Translations under genes and position numbers: made by a program
Part shown: positions 24,933 to 35,640 of the stretch, piece by piece
Position numbering within the stretch: position 1 is the stretch's first letter
How the letters are laid out: the number at the start of each line of letters is the position of its first letter
Assembly: GCA_944470555.2 (NCBI GenBank)
Contig: OX104128.1
Span: 41,461,920-41,525,919 of the forward strand
Source: Heterobilharzia americana
Lineage: Eukaryota; Platyhelminthes; Trematoda; Strigeidida; Schistosomatidae
DNA length: 64,000 nucleotides
Reading direction: 5' to 3'
Notes under the pieces: model-generated
The model's input: only the letters and a program-made list of their open reading frames with translations
Database searches by the model: none
What the model was told of the DNA's origin: nothing

Positions 24933-26795
24933 TCCTCTTCTGCCAACTTCTTAGCTTTCTCCTGTACATCTTCAAGTTTGTGCGACATCAGACATAAAGC
25001 ATCGTTGGCGAAATCCAAATATTCTAGGTTCTGTTCCCCAGTCCAGTCAGCGTATCCCCTCTCCTCACAGCTCATCACTGTTTCTTGCATCATCCAGTTC
25101 AGTCCACTACAATCAGGAATATCATGGGTGATAGTAGACAGCAGCCTTGTTTCACTCATGTCTTCACTTCACTTCACTTCAAAAGCATCACTGAGATTCC
25201 CATTGTGAAGCACTTGGCTGGTATGTGGCATGCGTCTTCATATACTTGTTGAATGAGACTGATATTGGTTTGTGGTATTGCGTAGTGTTGTGTTGAAGCA
25301 GCTGCCTGCCAAATTACTTATCGGTCGACGCTGTCGAATGCCGGCCTTTTCAAAGTCGATGAAGTTGAGGTTGACTTGAGTTGAGTTGACTGCCATTCTA
25401 TACTCTGTTCTATGATGATGATGATGATGCGAAGCGTAGCTTTGCAATTTGGTCCACACATGATTTGTACTTCCTGAATCCAGCCAGCCTGCCTGCCTGT
25501 TCCGGTCACAGTTTTGAATCCAGTGCATCCTTCAGTCTCTCCAGGATGATGTGGCTTAATATTTTGGTTGCTCCTGGTGGACAGGAGAGTGATTCCGCAC
25601 CAGTTCCTGCAAACACTGAGATCTCCCTTCTTCGGCAGTTTGACAAGGTAACCCTTCTTCTGCTTCCAATCAATGGCCAGGTACCTTCCCTTCCTTCATT
25701 TCACACCTTCTGCAATAGTCGTGTGGTGTGGTGTGATCATGTCCACTGTTGTCTCTGCCTCTGTCCTCATTGCTTCTGGTGGGATTCCATCTAGTCCTGC
25801 TGCTTTCCCACATTTCAGTAGCTTTATAGCGTTCAGGACTTCGACGTTTGTTGGAGGATTTATGCTGACTTGTAGTTGTGTGAGTCGACTGTAGGTGGTA
25901 TTTCTGGACAAAGTGCAGATGGTGGTGGTGGTGGTGGTGGTCGATTGAAGAGCTTCTTGAAGTGGTCAGTCCATAGCTTCCTTTCTTTCTCTTCTTTGTT
26001 AATTAAATTTCCGTCATCATCTTCTATTGATTTCATCTGTGTTGATCTCTTCACAGATAGTAACTTCGTACAATGTTGATACAATGTTGTCAGGTCTCTG
26101 TCTCTCCTACCAACCGGCAGCTTGTTCTGCTTCACTTGCCAGTGTTTCGTAGAAGTGTCTTTTGTCTCTCCGTGCACTCTTCTTCACTTCTTTGCCCAGT
26201 GAGTGTTTCATACATTGTACTCAGTTCCTCATGTCGTTGAGCGTCCTTGCACTGGTTCATCTTCTACTTCACAGTATTTCTCTCCTTCCTCTATCAGCTT
26301 CCATGGGTCCGTCGACATCCATTCCTTGTCTTGTCTTGCCTTCTTTCTTCTTCCTTCCCAACACGGTTATACAGGCTTCTTTCCACATAGCTTTCAAAGA
26401 CTTCCAGTCTTCTTCCACATAGGTTTCTTCACGGATGTTCCTCGATATCTCCCATTTTGTCTTGATGGCTGACTGACGTGAAGATGTCCCTGGTAGTTTC
26501 GTCCTTCAGTTTCTGTTCTGAGTGTTCAACTTCAACTGTGGTCTATCATCACCAGCTTGCTTGAAGGCTTTCAACTTGATTTGGAAGGTAGGTTCCTTGC
26601 ACTACATATTGGTGTGAGTGGTGTGAACACACATATGCTCCTCTTCTTCATCTGACCTTGTGTCAAGTAGGCTGGCTGCATCTCCACTTTCTTCACATTC
26701 AGATCAAGTCGATCAGATTTTTAGTGTAGTCTCTCTGGTATCTGGTGAAATCAACTTCATGTCGCATTGTGGATATCCTTGTGCTTGAACACACT

Positions 26796-26835
26796 GCCTC
26801 GCCTCGTCTCGCCTCGCCTCGCCTCGCCTCGCCTC
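26796..26835 (+). repeat. (GCCTC)n microsatellite inside RTE-like copy 2
   Basis: Eight GCCTC units, one with a T, interrupt the endonuclease frame and give a repeating ARRGE peptide on the minus strand. Copies 1 and 3 have about three units at the same place. Confidence 0.85.
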
Positions 26836-28009
26836 CAATCACCAAATCGTTGAATGCACACAATTCTGCAAACAATTCTCCATTCTCGTTCATCACCTCA
26901 CCGAGCACCTCTCGACCCATGATGGTTGAATTCTCTTCCTGTGTTGTCTGCTCCCACTTCGGCATTCATGTCTCCACACCCATCACAATGGATTTGATGT
27001 CGCCAACTGGAGTGGGGACTTGTCCAGTGTTGATTTTAGTTGTCTGTAGAATTCCTCCTTCTTCTCTTAACTCGTGTCTGCATTATTTGTAGGTGTGTAG
27101 TGTAGTGTAGTGTAGCATTGTATGATTGTGACCTTGCTTTATTTTTGAGTTGAACCTTGCTGTCATGATCCTGGAGGAGGAGATTTGTTCCCACTGCATG
27201 AGACAGAGAGAGAGAGAGCCTTCGATACTCTTGAAGGAGACATGGTGATAGCCACTCGAAAACTCAGTGTGCTGTGCTCGTGGTTGTCGTCTGGATGACA
27301 ATATCGGAATAGATTATTGACTCCTCTCCAGTTGACAGTTTGGAGAGTCCACTGCCGTTCCATCTGCTTTCGCAAATTCCTAGCACTTCAATGTGATACC
27401 TTCTCATCTCATTTGCAATCTGGGCTGTTTTGCTAGATTCAAACGTGGTGTGGACATTCCATGTCCCCATGTTTACTTTCGCTTCCATCGAGAGAGAGAG
27501 AAGATACATCGGCCGACTGGCTTACTTAAGGCAGGCTTTCACCAACTGGCGTTATTTCGTCTCTCCGATTCCAGTGAGAGATAAGTTTATTTTTATTTTT
27601 CATAGTTTGTTTGTGCTTTGAAGTTTGTTTAGCGGTTGGATTGGTTTTCTGGTGTAGGGTTTCTAGTCGTATGCCCAACCTTCCCTCTTTATGTGAGCTT
27701 AGGACAGGCTCGTAACTAATGAACTAGTTAACCAGGCAAGGTAGGCGACATCGTCGGTAATAAATTTCTTTGGCTTTTATTTTTGATATTATGACTCTCT
27801 TCAGGTTCGCATAAGGTATACAGTTTTGTCTATCCGCTTATAGTCTTATATTTCCTCATTAACAGAACGTTTAGTTGGTGACTACTATATCACATTGGAT
27901 GAGATGACCCGAGGTCTAAATACCTGTTAGAATATATAGGTTTTCTGTAGACAGTAGTATCTAAACTACCGTTTATTCTTCGTTTTGTTCTGCAATCCAC
28001 TATAGGTTA

Positions 28010-28535
28010 AGGTGGGTTTAACCAAATGTTTAAATGAAAGAGCTAAAAAACTTGCTAGTCAGTGTAAGGACTTAGACAAGGAACTGAAATATATAAAAGA
28101 AGAGTCACTGATTAATAATTATCGTCTACCGTTTATTAAAAAATTCGCACGGACACGAAAGAAAATTATAACAGTAATATGAATAAGATTAATATCGATA
28201 ACACGAGCAGAAATAAGTTCCACGCCTGTATTGCGTTACCACATACAGGAGGAATAACAGAAACTTTACGTAGGAATATCAACAAGGTCGAAATAAGGGT
28301 GGTATCCGAACCTAAAAACTCACTCAGAGATAGGTTTCGTCGGCTTATGGATCCGTTAGATAGAATTCAGCAAAATAATCTAATTCATCAAATTCCATCC
28401 AATGAAACTCAGGTCAAGTACATAGATCAGACTAGTGGGTCCGGATCATTTAGATCAGCAGAACAGGAATTTAGTCAAATATACAGTGACAGATCACAAT
28501 TAGATTAGTAATCTAGAAAGACACCCGGCTATTGC
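28010..28535 (+). mobile_element. Penelope-like element fragment, second lineage
   Basis: The frame from 28015 gives LTKCLNERAKKLASQCKDL, then KELKYIKEESLINNYRLPFI, which matches the pattern of the Penelope reverse transcriptase end (RA.......EL...L..N.YP..F). After a stop the frame from 28179 gives ALPHTGGITETLRRN, VVSEPKNSLRDRFRRL and NLIHQIPSNETQVKYIDQTS, which is the linker and start of a GIY-YIG domain. YIG reads YID and the cysteines are lost. It differs clearly from the copies at 757 and 46155. The fragment stops 47 bases before the right arm of the inverted duplication. Confidence 0.7.
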
Positions 28536-28581
28536 AATGCATGCATTAACACACCACCACAGAATAGGGTGTGATGAAACC

Positions 28582-28700
28582 GCCGGGGTTCGAGTGTGAG
28601 TAGGAACAACATCGCTGACTGAGAGGCACGCACACCCAGCTGATTATTCCCACAAAGGACGTATAAAAGTGTCCTGCATTCCACTACTAGCCACTATCTT
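28582..28700 (+). mobile_element. SINE family A, head truncated at arm border
   Basis: It retains box B and the degenerate hammerhead region to CCACTACTAGCCACTATC. The A box present in the left arm copy is missing because homology stops at 28582. Confidence 0.65.
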
Positions 28701-29059
28701 TCATTGCTACAAAAACAGCTCATATTTGTCTTTTAAGTGTGAAAGTCAACTTATAGCTTCTCTGTGTGAAAGTCAGCATAAAGCTATTTCATCTGGTGTT
28801 ATCTTATTCACTATTAAAGTTGTATAACAAATTTACATTAAATCTAGAGAAACGAGTGACTCTATTCTGAAATCCACCTCCAGTTCTTCAACTCTTACCT
28901 GTTGGTGGGAATACAAGTTTTCCTTCACACTCAGAAATGCAAAGTTTGATGTTAATATCATTCAATTTTAAGAAATACGGAAATGAACTTTATGAGAAGC
29001 AGAAGCAGAGAACTGAAAATATGCTCATTACTTCAGTGTTATTGGTAGCTTAACCTCAC
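28701..29059. other. Unique sequence shared by both arms
   Basis: Counterpart of 12964-13309. No gene seen. Confidence 0.6.
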
Positions 29060-32000
29060 CTGAATAACTAGTTCACCAGTTAACTTACTAGCCAGTCCTA
29101 TGCCCGGATAAAGAGGGAGGGTTGGGCAAACGGCTAGGAAACCTACCTCGAAAGATCAAACCAGTCACTAATCAAATTTCAAAGCACAAACAAACTGTGA
29201 AAAATAAAAATAAACTAATCTCTCACTGGAATCGGGGAGGCGAAATGACGCCAGTTGGTGAAAGCCTGCCTTAAGGAAGCCAGTCGGCCGATGTATCTTC
29301 TCTCTCTTGGTGAAAATGAAAGTAAACATGGGGACATGGAATATTCACACAATGTTTGAAGCTAACTGGCTGGCAAGGCTACTCACATTGCAAAGAGATA
29401 AGAAGATATGGCATAGAAGTGTTGGGCTGGGAATCTGTGAGGAATCCCCACATGGAATGGGAGTCGACTCTCGAAACCGCCAACTGGAGAGGAGTCAATA
29501 ATCTACTCCGATATTGTCACGCAGACGACAACCACGAGTACAGCACACTGAGTTTCCGAGTGGCTATCCTGTTGTCCCCCTCAAGAGCATCAAAGACTCT
29601 CTCTCTGTCTCCGTCTCATGCAGTGGGAACCAATCTCCTACTCCTACTCCTCCTCCTCCTCCTTCTGCAGGATCAGCATCATGACAGCAAGATTCAACTC
29701 GAAAGGAAGTAAGGTCATAATCATACAACGCCACGCTATACTATCCACCCACAAATAATGCAGACATGAGTTAAGAGAATAAGGAGGAATTCCACAGACA
29801 ACTGCAATCCACACTGGACTGGACTGGACTGGAATGGATAAGACCTCACTCAAGTTGACGACATCAAATCCATTCTAATGAGTGGTGTGACATGAATGCC
29901 AAAGTGGGAGGGGACAATACAGGAATAGAACTGATCCATCATGGGTGGAGATGCACTGGATGAAATGATGAATGAGAATGGAGAACTGTTTGCAAACTTC
30001 TGTTCATTCAACGATTTGGTGATTGGAGATGAGGCGAGGCGAGGCGAGGCAGTGTGTACAAACACAAGGATATTCACAAGGCAGAGACATGGATTTGATT
30101 TCACCAGACACCAGAGACACTACACCAAAAATCGGATCGACTTGATCTGAATGTGAAGAATGTGGAGACGCAGTCAGCCTATTGGATACGAGATCAGATG
30201 AGATGAAGAAGTGGAGCATATGTGTGTTCACACCACTCACACCACTATCCAGTGCAAGGAACCTGTATTCAAAATCAATTGAAAGCCTTCACATAAATTA
30301 ATGATGATGATAGACGTCAGTTGAAGTTGAACACCGAGAACAGGAACTGAACTGAAGAAGGAACTACGGAGGACATCTTCACATCAGCTATGAGGCGTAA
30401 ATGGGAGACACTGAGCAACATCCCTAAGGAAACCTGCATAATCATGTTAGGAAAGAAGAAGAAGAAGCAAGACTAGGAGTGGATCTGCACGGATGCATGG
30501 AAGGTGATAGAGGAGGGAGAGGAATATGGTGAATCAGAAGATGAACCAGTGTATTGTAGTGGAGTGCAGTGCAGTGGAGTGCAGTGCAGTGCAGTGTGGG
30601 GATGACCAAAGAAAAGAGGAAGTGAACACAGCCTATAAAACACTACACTGAAGAAAGAAGTGAAGAGCAGTGTGCGCAAAGACAAAAGACACTTCTACGA
30701 CACACTGACAAATGAAGCAGAACAGACTGGCCGCACGTAGGAGAGACAGTGATCTGACAACACTATATCAAACAATCAGGTTACTATTTGGTAAGGAAGA
30801 GATCAAGGCAGATGAAACTGATGAGAGATAGTGAAGGAGAGCTAGTTGAAACCGAACAGAGATGAGAAACAAAGGAAACGATGTGCTGACCACTTCGAAA
30901 AACTCTTGAATCGACCACCACAACCACCACCAGCAACTCGTCCAGAAATACCACCAGCTGTCCAGCCACAGAATTACCAGTGAACACAAGCCCTCCGACA
31001 AAAGCAGAAGTGAAGTTTTGAACGCCATGAAGTTGTTGAAATTCGGGTGAGCATCAGGACCAGATGGAATTCCACCAGAAGCACTGAGAACAGAGGCAGA
31101 GACAACAGCGGACATACTCACACCACACGACTATTGTAGAAGGTGTGAAATGAAGGGATGGGAGGTACCTGCCTACAGATTGGAAGATGGGCTACCTTTC
31201 CAAACCTCGAAAGAAGTGTGGGCGACGTAAGTTTTTGGGAGAACTGATGTGGAATAATGCTGTTGTCTACCGAGTGCAAGCAAAATATTTAGCCACATAA
31301 TCCTGGAGGGACACAAAAATGCTCTGCATTCAACTGGATTATGACTGGAACTGGCTGACTGGATTTCGTAGGAGAATGTCGTGTGCGAATCAAATTGCAA
31401 CGTTACGCTACGCATCATCATAGATCAGAGTATGGAATGCCAGTCAACTAGGGCTTCACCTCAACTTCACCGACTTTGAAAAGACCGGCATTCGACAGCG
31501 TCGACCGAGAAGTGATTTGTCAGTTGGTTCAACACTATGGAGTACCACAAACCTTTATCAACCTCATTCAACAGCGGCTGCATGCTGCATGCCAAGTGAT
31601 TCACAATGGAGAGCTCAGTTATGCCTTTGAAGTGGGGGACACAGGAAGGAGTAAGACAATGTTGCCACCTACTTTCACTGATCATCACCCTGATTGTGGT
31701 CGACTGGACTAGACTGTATCATGCAGAAAAGCGTGAGGAGCAAGAAGAGGAGCATACGCTGTCTGACTGATGAGAGGAGGCTAGAAGTTTGGATTTCGCC
31801 GATCATGAATTATGTCTGATGTCACATAAACTTGAAGATCTGCAGGTAAAAATGAACAAGTTGACAGAAGAGGCAGTGCAGTGCAGTGAAAACGGGACCT
31901 CAAGTGAACATAGAGGAGACGGAGGTGATGAAGATATCCAACCAACCAACAACAACATCAACAACAAGCACCAATCACCACCAACGGGGAAACCCAACGG

Positions 32001-32705
32001 ACGTAGTCTCTTCCACCTAACTAGGCAAGGCAGCATTATTCCAACTACAGGCGGCAGTGGCAGCACAGATGAGGGTGTCAAGGCAGCCAGTATCGGAAAG
32101 ACAGCAATACAGGCCTTCATTAATCTGAAACCAGTGTGGAGATCCACTGCACTCCACTCCACTCCACTCAGCACAAAGCATGAACAAGATCCGGATTTTC
32201 AACACCAGTGTCAGTCAAATCAGTGCTTCAATATGGTTTAGAAATTTGCGCGTGACGCAAAGCATTTCCAACGAAGTACAGATATTCATCGACATCTGCC
32301 GTCAACGCTCACTCGATGCTGAAGATCAGATGGCGAGAATAATCAGAATAAGCAAGGATGAACTGTGGCTGGTTGGCTGGCTGGCAGGCAGGCAACGAAC
32401 CAACCAAGAAATCGTCGTCCGACAAATATGCAGAAGAAAGTGGAGATGGATTGGATTAGACATACACTGAGGAAGTGATTCGGAGACATCACGCGCCAAG
32501 CCATCGAGTGGAACTCAAAGGGGAAACGGTGAGCTGGACGTCCGAGGCGAGGATGACGTGAAGGAGATGGTGTGAGGAAGAAGTGAAAGCTCGTGGGCAG
32601 TGGTGGAGCGAGGTTGAGAAGATTGCAGAGAACAGAGTGAAGTAGTGACTTGCTATTGAAGCCCTATATTCCACTAGGAACCCAAGGGACAACTAATAAT
32701 AATAT
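29060..32705 (+). mobile_element. RTE-like non-LTR retrotransposon, copy 3 (broken)
   Basis: Order on the plus strand: 5' UTR to 29306, endonuclease from an ATG at 29316 (MKVNMGTWNIHTMFE), then WRGVNNLLRYCHADDNHEY near 29490, NAKVGGDNTG near 29896 and NGELFANFCSFNDLVIGDE to 30030. Reverse transcriptase blocks are AMKLLKF near 31025, ASGPDGIPPEALRTEAET near 31050, FDSVDREVICQLVQHYGVP near 31492 and DFADHELCLMSH near 31795. The C-terminal region ends with RRKWRWIGLDIH near 32460 and the frame reads on to RWWSEVEK-like sequence near 32600. It ends in an AAT tail at 32694-32705. FADD reads FADH. Many frame breaks separate the blocks. Confidence 0.85.
30553..30597 (+). repeat. (AGTGC)n microsatellite in RTE-like copy 3
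   Basis: A run of GTGCA/GTGGA units that is longer than its counterpart near 11405-11425 in copy 1, so the two arms have already diverged here by repeat number. Confidence 0.75.
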
Positions 32706-32924
32706 CGTAGCCTTCGATACCAAAGTATAATCCATCAGACTTTTGAGTCGCAATAGGTATAATTTTATTCAGTAGAAAACTGTGGACACAAATTTCACAA
32801 CTGTTTGAAGTACTTAGCAAGATGTATTTGAAAACTTGTCGTAGTACTAGTTTTGGGTTTTACATCGGCTACCAAAAGTTTGTTCTCATGATACTTGTAA
32901 TTCCCTGTTGCTGCACAGGGCCGA

Positions 32925-33140
32925 ATTGCTCTATCTCTGTTGGCATATGGGCTCCTATGCGAATGGCCGTCGTCCCTCTGTGGCTTGTTGGACAACGCTC
33001 TGGCGTTTAAAGCGAAGGATAGTGGGTTGGAGCCACAGTAGGTCAACATCACTCACTGAGATGCAATTACATCCAGCTGAAAAGTCCCATATAGGACGAA
33101 ACATGCGTCCTGGATTCCTCTGATAGTCACCAAGATCAAT
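32925..33140 (+). mobile_element. SINE family A
   Basis: It begins in family A spacer (GGGCCGAATTGCTCTATCTC), then a head with AACGCTCTGGCGTTTAAAGC, box B GTGGGTTGGAGCC, and GTCAACATCACTCACTGAG before the hammerhead. It ends CTGATAGTCACC. Confidence 0.7.
33061..33122 (+). ncRNA. Hammerhead ribozyme, Sm-alpha type, G8 lost
   Basis: Stem I (ATCCAG with CTGGAT) and stem II (GTCC with GGAC) are perfect. GAAA and the GTC cleavage triplet are intact. The core reads CTGAAAA, so G8, the residue acting in general acid catalysis, is A. It is otherwise the best family A copy in the window. Confidence 0.75.
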
Positions 33141-33539
33141 ATAATGCCGAAAGTTTGCTCAGTTTTCCTGAAAATCATTGATGCGTAATTTTCCAGATAA
33201 CTTTTAGCAATGAGGCTGTTTCGTTTCTTTTCTCTTACAGTCTTGTTTCAATTTTCATGGAGAAAAAAGTCAAACACTAATCGAATAATTATTTGAAAAC
33301 TATTCTTCCCTATAGACCCTTTAAATCCCCGACAATGTTTTGTAGTGTTTTCCATAAAGGTCATTCAGCAAGTTAGTTAGATGAAATCCCTGAGGATGTA
33401 ATTTAGAAGCGTGAATCGCTTTAAATATTTCCTCTGGTACAAGAGGAATGTCTCTTTAATTATTGATTGACTCCTTTCATGCAAGTTTTGCAAATGGGTT
33501 TGTATAGAAAGCATGTGGGAAATAGTGTCGTTACGTCTG
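33141..33539. other. Unassigned stretch
   Basis: No supported feature. The minus strand may continue the decayed frame described at 33540-33930, but with many stops. Confidence 0.4.
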
Positions 33540-33930
33540 TTCACCCTAAAGGCAGATGCAACATGACAATAGGCTAATTTAACAGTTTCTGCTTCTAAGT
33601 TTAATGTGAGAAATATTCTAGCACAAATGTCTTATGGGTGAAATCCGTTATAGATATTATTCTACTTATACCCATTTTATCGTATAAAGTCTTATTTTTG
33701 CAAGAATGCCGAACTTTTATCTGTTGATCTATTTGAGCAGCTCAGATGTTTACTGAAAAGTAAGTATACATAACTGCATATTTCCGAAACCCGGTGATAC
33801 TGTTCTCAAGTACAGCGCTCAAAACATCTGGTCGATAGGCTCCAGTAGTCATGTGAAACCTGACCACTACCTCACTGAGCTTCCGCTGATGGATTTTTTT
33901 AATCTGTTTTAGTCTCAAAGTGATCACTAT
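33540..33930 (-). pseudogene. Decayed reading frame of unknown origin
   Basis: One minus-strand frame runs with few stops: RKLSEVVVRFHMTTGAYRPD, VLSAVLENSITGFRKYAV, a stop, then KNKTLYDKMGISRIISITDF and TFVLEYFSH. The composition looks protein-like. I do not recognise it; an old retroelement or a dead gene is possible. Confidence 0.3.
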
Positions 33931-34062
33931 TTCATCAACCAGTCACCTGAAAGCAACAAATGTGCTACTGATAAAAGTTTGTTGGTCAAGCTTCTAATAT
34001 GGTGGCTAAATCAAATGATAAGACACTGTAGTACACTATATTTTCGTGTTCAATGTAATCAG

Positions 34063-34335
34063 TTAACCAAACGAAAGCTTCTCTTTCCCCTGGATTTCGT
34101 GCCTATTGATAAGCTACACTATGATACATCTGAAAACTCAGATGAAATGACGCCATCTAAGATTCCAAAGTCATTATCATTTTGTGCTAAGAAGAGATAT
34201 GTTATCATTGATTGTGCATTGCCTCAAAAGGACATGTATACCGTAGTGAGTGATCAGTATTGGCGAAAAACAGTAAGGAGACTTCATTTCATACCTGCTT
34301 TTATCCATGAAAACTTATCTTCTTGTATTCCGTAA
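34063..34335 (+). CDS. Candidate exon, unknown protein
   Basis: A 90-codon open stretch follows a plausible splice acceptor (TTTTCGTGTTCAATGTAATC then AG at 34061-34062). It reads LTKRKLLFPLDFVPIDKLHY, then DTSENSDEM, KRYVIIDCALPQKDMYTVV and RRLHFIPAFIHENL. Composition is balanced, with charged and aromatic residues spaced as in a folded protein, unlike the chance frames around it. It ends at TAA 34333-34335; alternatively a weak donor GTAATT at 34332 would make it an internal exon. No AATAAA is seen soon after. I recognise no family and no neighbouring exons. Confidence 0.35.
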   Translation, partial: LTKRKLLFPLDFVPIDKLHYDTSENSDEMTPSKIPKSLSFCAKKRYVIIDCALPQKDMYTVVSDQYWRKTVRRLHFIPAFIHENLSSCIP

Positions 34336-34455
34336 TTCAGTGTATCTTTTTTGCATATTATGAGACCTCTGAATATGCCTTTATTTCTATTGCTAATTGT
34401 AGAGATTTTGGTTCAGCTTTCAGATAAAAGAGAGCAGCGAAGAGTGATTTTTTAT

Positions 34456-34860
34456 ACTGGGTGGTGATTGAAGGTAAAATGAAAATCTGGACCGTGACCG
34501 GATTTGAACCAGTGACCGACCACCGGGTTTCCGGCCCGATGCTGTACCACCTAAGCTACGAGGTTCGACTGCTGACCTAATTTTTACTTCACTTCAATCA
34601 CCGAGGGTTTTTGCCCAATCACCCTATGAATTCGTGACTTGTTACTACCTCTTGATCTTATTCACACTGGCTGCCTAGTCAAGACATCTCATCCCAGTCC
34701 TCATAGCTCAGCTGGCAGACCATCAGGCCAGAAGCCCAGTGGTTGCTGGTTCGAATCCGGCAGAGGTCCAAGTTTTCATTTCACCTTCAATCATCAGCCA
34801 GTATGAATCTTAGTCTGCCAAACTACGGCTTTCTCAGATAGTCAGATGATAAGGAGTTTT
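34456..34860. mobile_element. SINE family D head-to-head pair, best preserved
   Basis: The minus-strand copy (34590-34456) reads GTAGCTTAGGTGGTACAGC, an anticodon-arm-like CGGGCCGGAAACCCG, and box B CTGGTTCAAATCCGG. The plus-strand copy (34697-34860) reads CATAGCTCAGCTGGCAGACC and GCTGGTTCGAATCCGGC, with CCTC and GAGG able to close an acceptor-like stem. Both run into the tail TTTTCATTTCACCTTCAATC. The spacer holds CACTTCAATCACCGAGGG. These are tRNA-derived, not functional tRNA genes, because the tail belongs to the repeat. Confidence 0.8.
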
Positions 34861-35352
34861 TTCTCAATTCAATTAGACAAATAGAAGGTTCAATTTCTAC
34901 TTTGTAAGTATATCGGAGAATACTACTAGTGGTAATAATGCTTATTTATTTACCTGGCAGAGCGGATTACTTATTGATCAAAGTATTTTATTATTTTATA
35001 AGAACCCTGAACAAATTCAATGATGATGGGTTTGATCTCTTTTTTAGAAAATCAGTCAGTCAGTATGAAAATGGAAAGTGCCACTACTATATGAGCTTTT
35101 CAGGCTGCTACATCACATATCATCAACCCATCAAAATACAGGGTAGCAAGAGGAAAAGCAGATAAATAAAAGTCATGTTATCAAAATTGAGGAAAACCAT
35201 CAGAATAGAAGTAATGGGAGGGTCAAGGAAAAAAGTAATATGATAATTAGAATGAAGCCAGAATATGGATTCCTCTGCACCACTAATGTCAACTCTCTAG
35301 GGTATAACCGACATTCTCTAACCACTGACTGCTGTTACTGTAAAGGAGTGTT
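34861..35352. other. Unassigned stretch
   Basis: A 78-codon frame at 34929-35165 has no recognisable similarity. Nothing else seen. Confidence 0.4.
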
Positions 35353-35640
35353 ATGTCCTTAGCTGGTCAGAGGCAATCTACAAAAAGCCCCGTCCGACCT
35401 ACATTTCACGCTTCCTGGCTTTGGTCAGGAAAGTGTATCTGTAACCTCGAAGGAACTAGCGTCCCGCCTGGGACTCGAATCCACGTCAATCGGTGTTGCA
35501 GCCAACCACGTTACCACTGCGTTATTCAGGCCACGATCCACCTACTTTAGGGTTACATACATTGATTGGTTATGTTGTCTAGTTCTCAGTGCTGAACGAG
35601 TTCTAATGATCTTTTTCTCTTCTCTGTTTACTCAGTAATT
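35353..35640 (-). mobile_element. SINE family C
   Basis: On the minus strand it has a strong head: CTGAATAACGCAGTGGTAAC (A box), then box B GGATTCGAGTCCC, then CTTCGAGGTTACAGATACAC. The core region is changed (CCTGACCAAAGCC). At the other end (35560-35600) it carries the family spacer and tail fragments. Confidence 0.65.

Larger units (their letters stand above)
24419..27745 (-). mobile_element. RTE-like non-LTR retrotransposon, copy 2 (3'-truncated, broken)
   Basis: On the minus strand the 5' UTR starts near 27745 and the endonuclease starts near 27490 (VNMGTWNVHTTFESSKTAQI, then RRYHIEVLGICESRWNGSG). A second endonuclease block is at 26965-26700. Reverse transcriptase blocks are AAGLDGIPPEAM near 25795 and LDFANDALCLMSHKLEDVQ near 25010. 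The C-terminal part VNIEKIELIKIP to NGRNFKEVTSF lies near 24860-24780. The last roughly 320 bases and the AAT tail present in copies 1 and 3 are missing. The catalytic motif reads FAND, not FADD. It is roughly 80-85 percent identical to the other two, so it inserted separately. Confidence 0.85.
28582..32851. repeat. Right arm of 4.27 kb inverted duplication
   Basis: Reverse complement of 9148-13425. It begins at GCCGGGGTTCGAG, inside box B of a family A SINE, and ends after GTCGTAGTAC. I see no target-site duplication or terminal tail at its borders, which argues against a single transposition event. Confidence 0.9.

Noticed and set aside
34697..34770. Possible functional tRNA gene
   Set aside because: The cloverleaf is readable but it runs straight into the family D tail and occurs in similar form at several other loci, so it is the head of a SINE.
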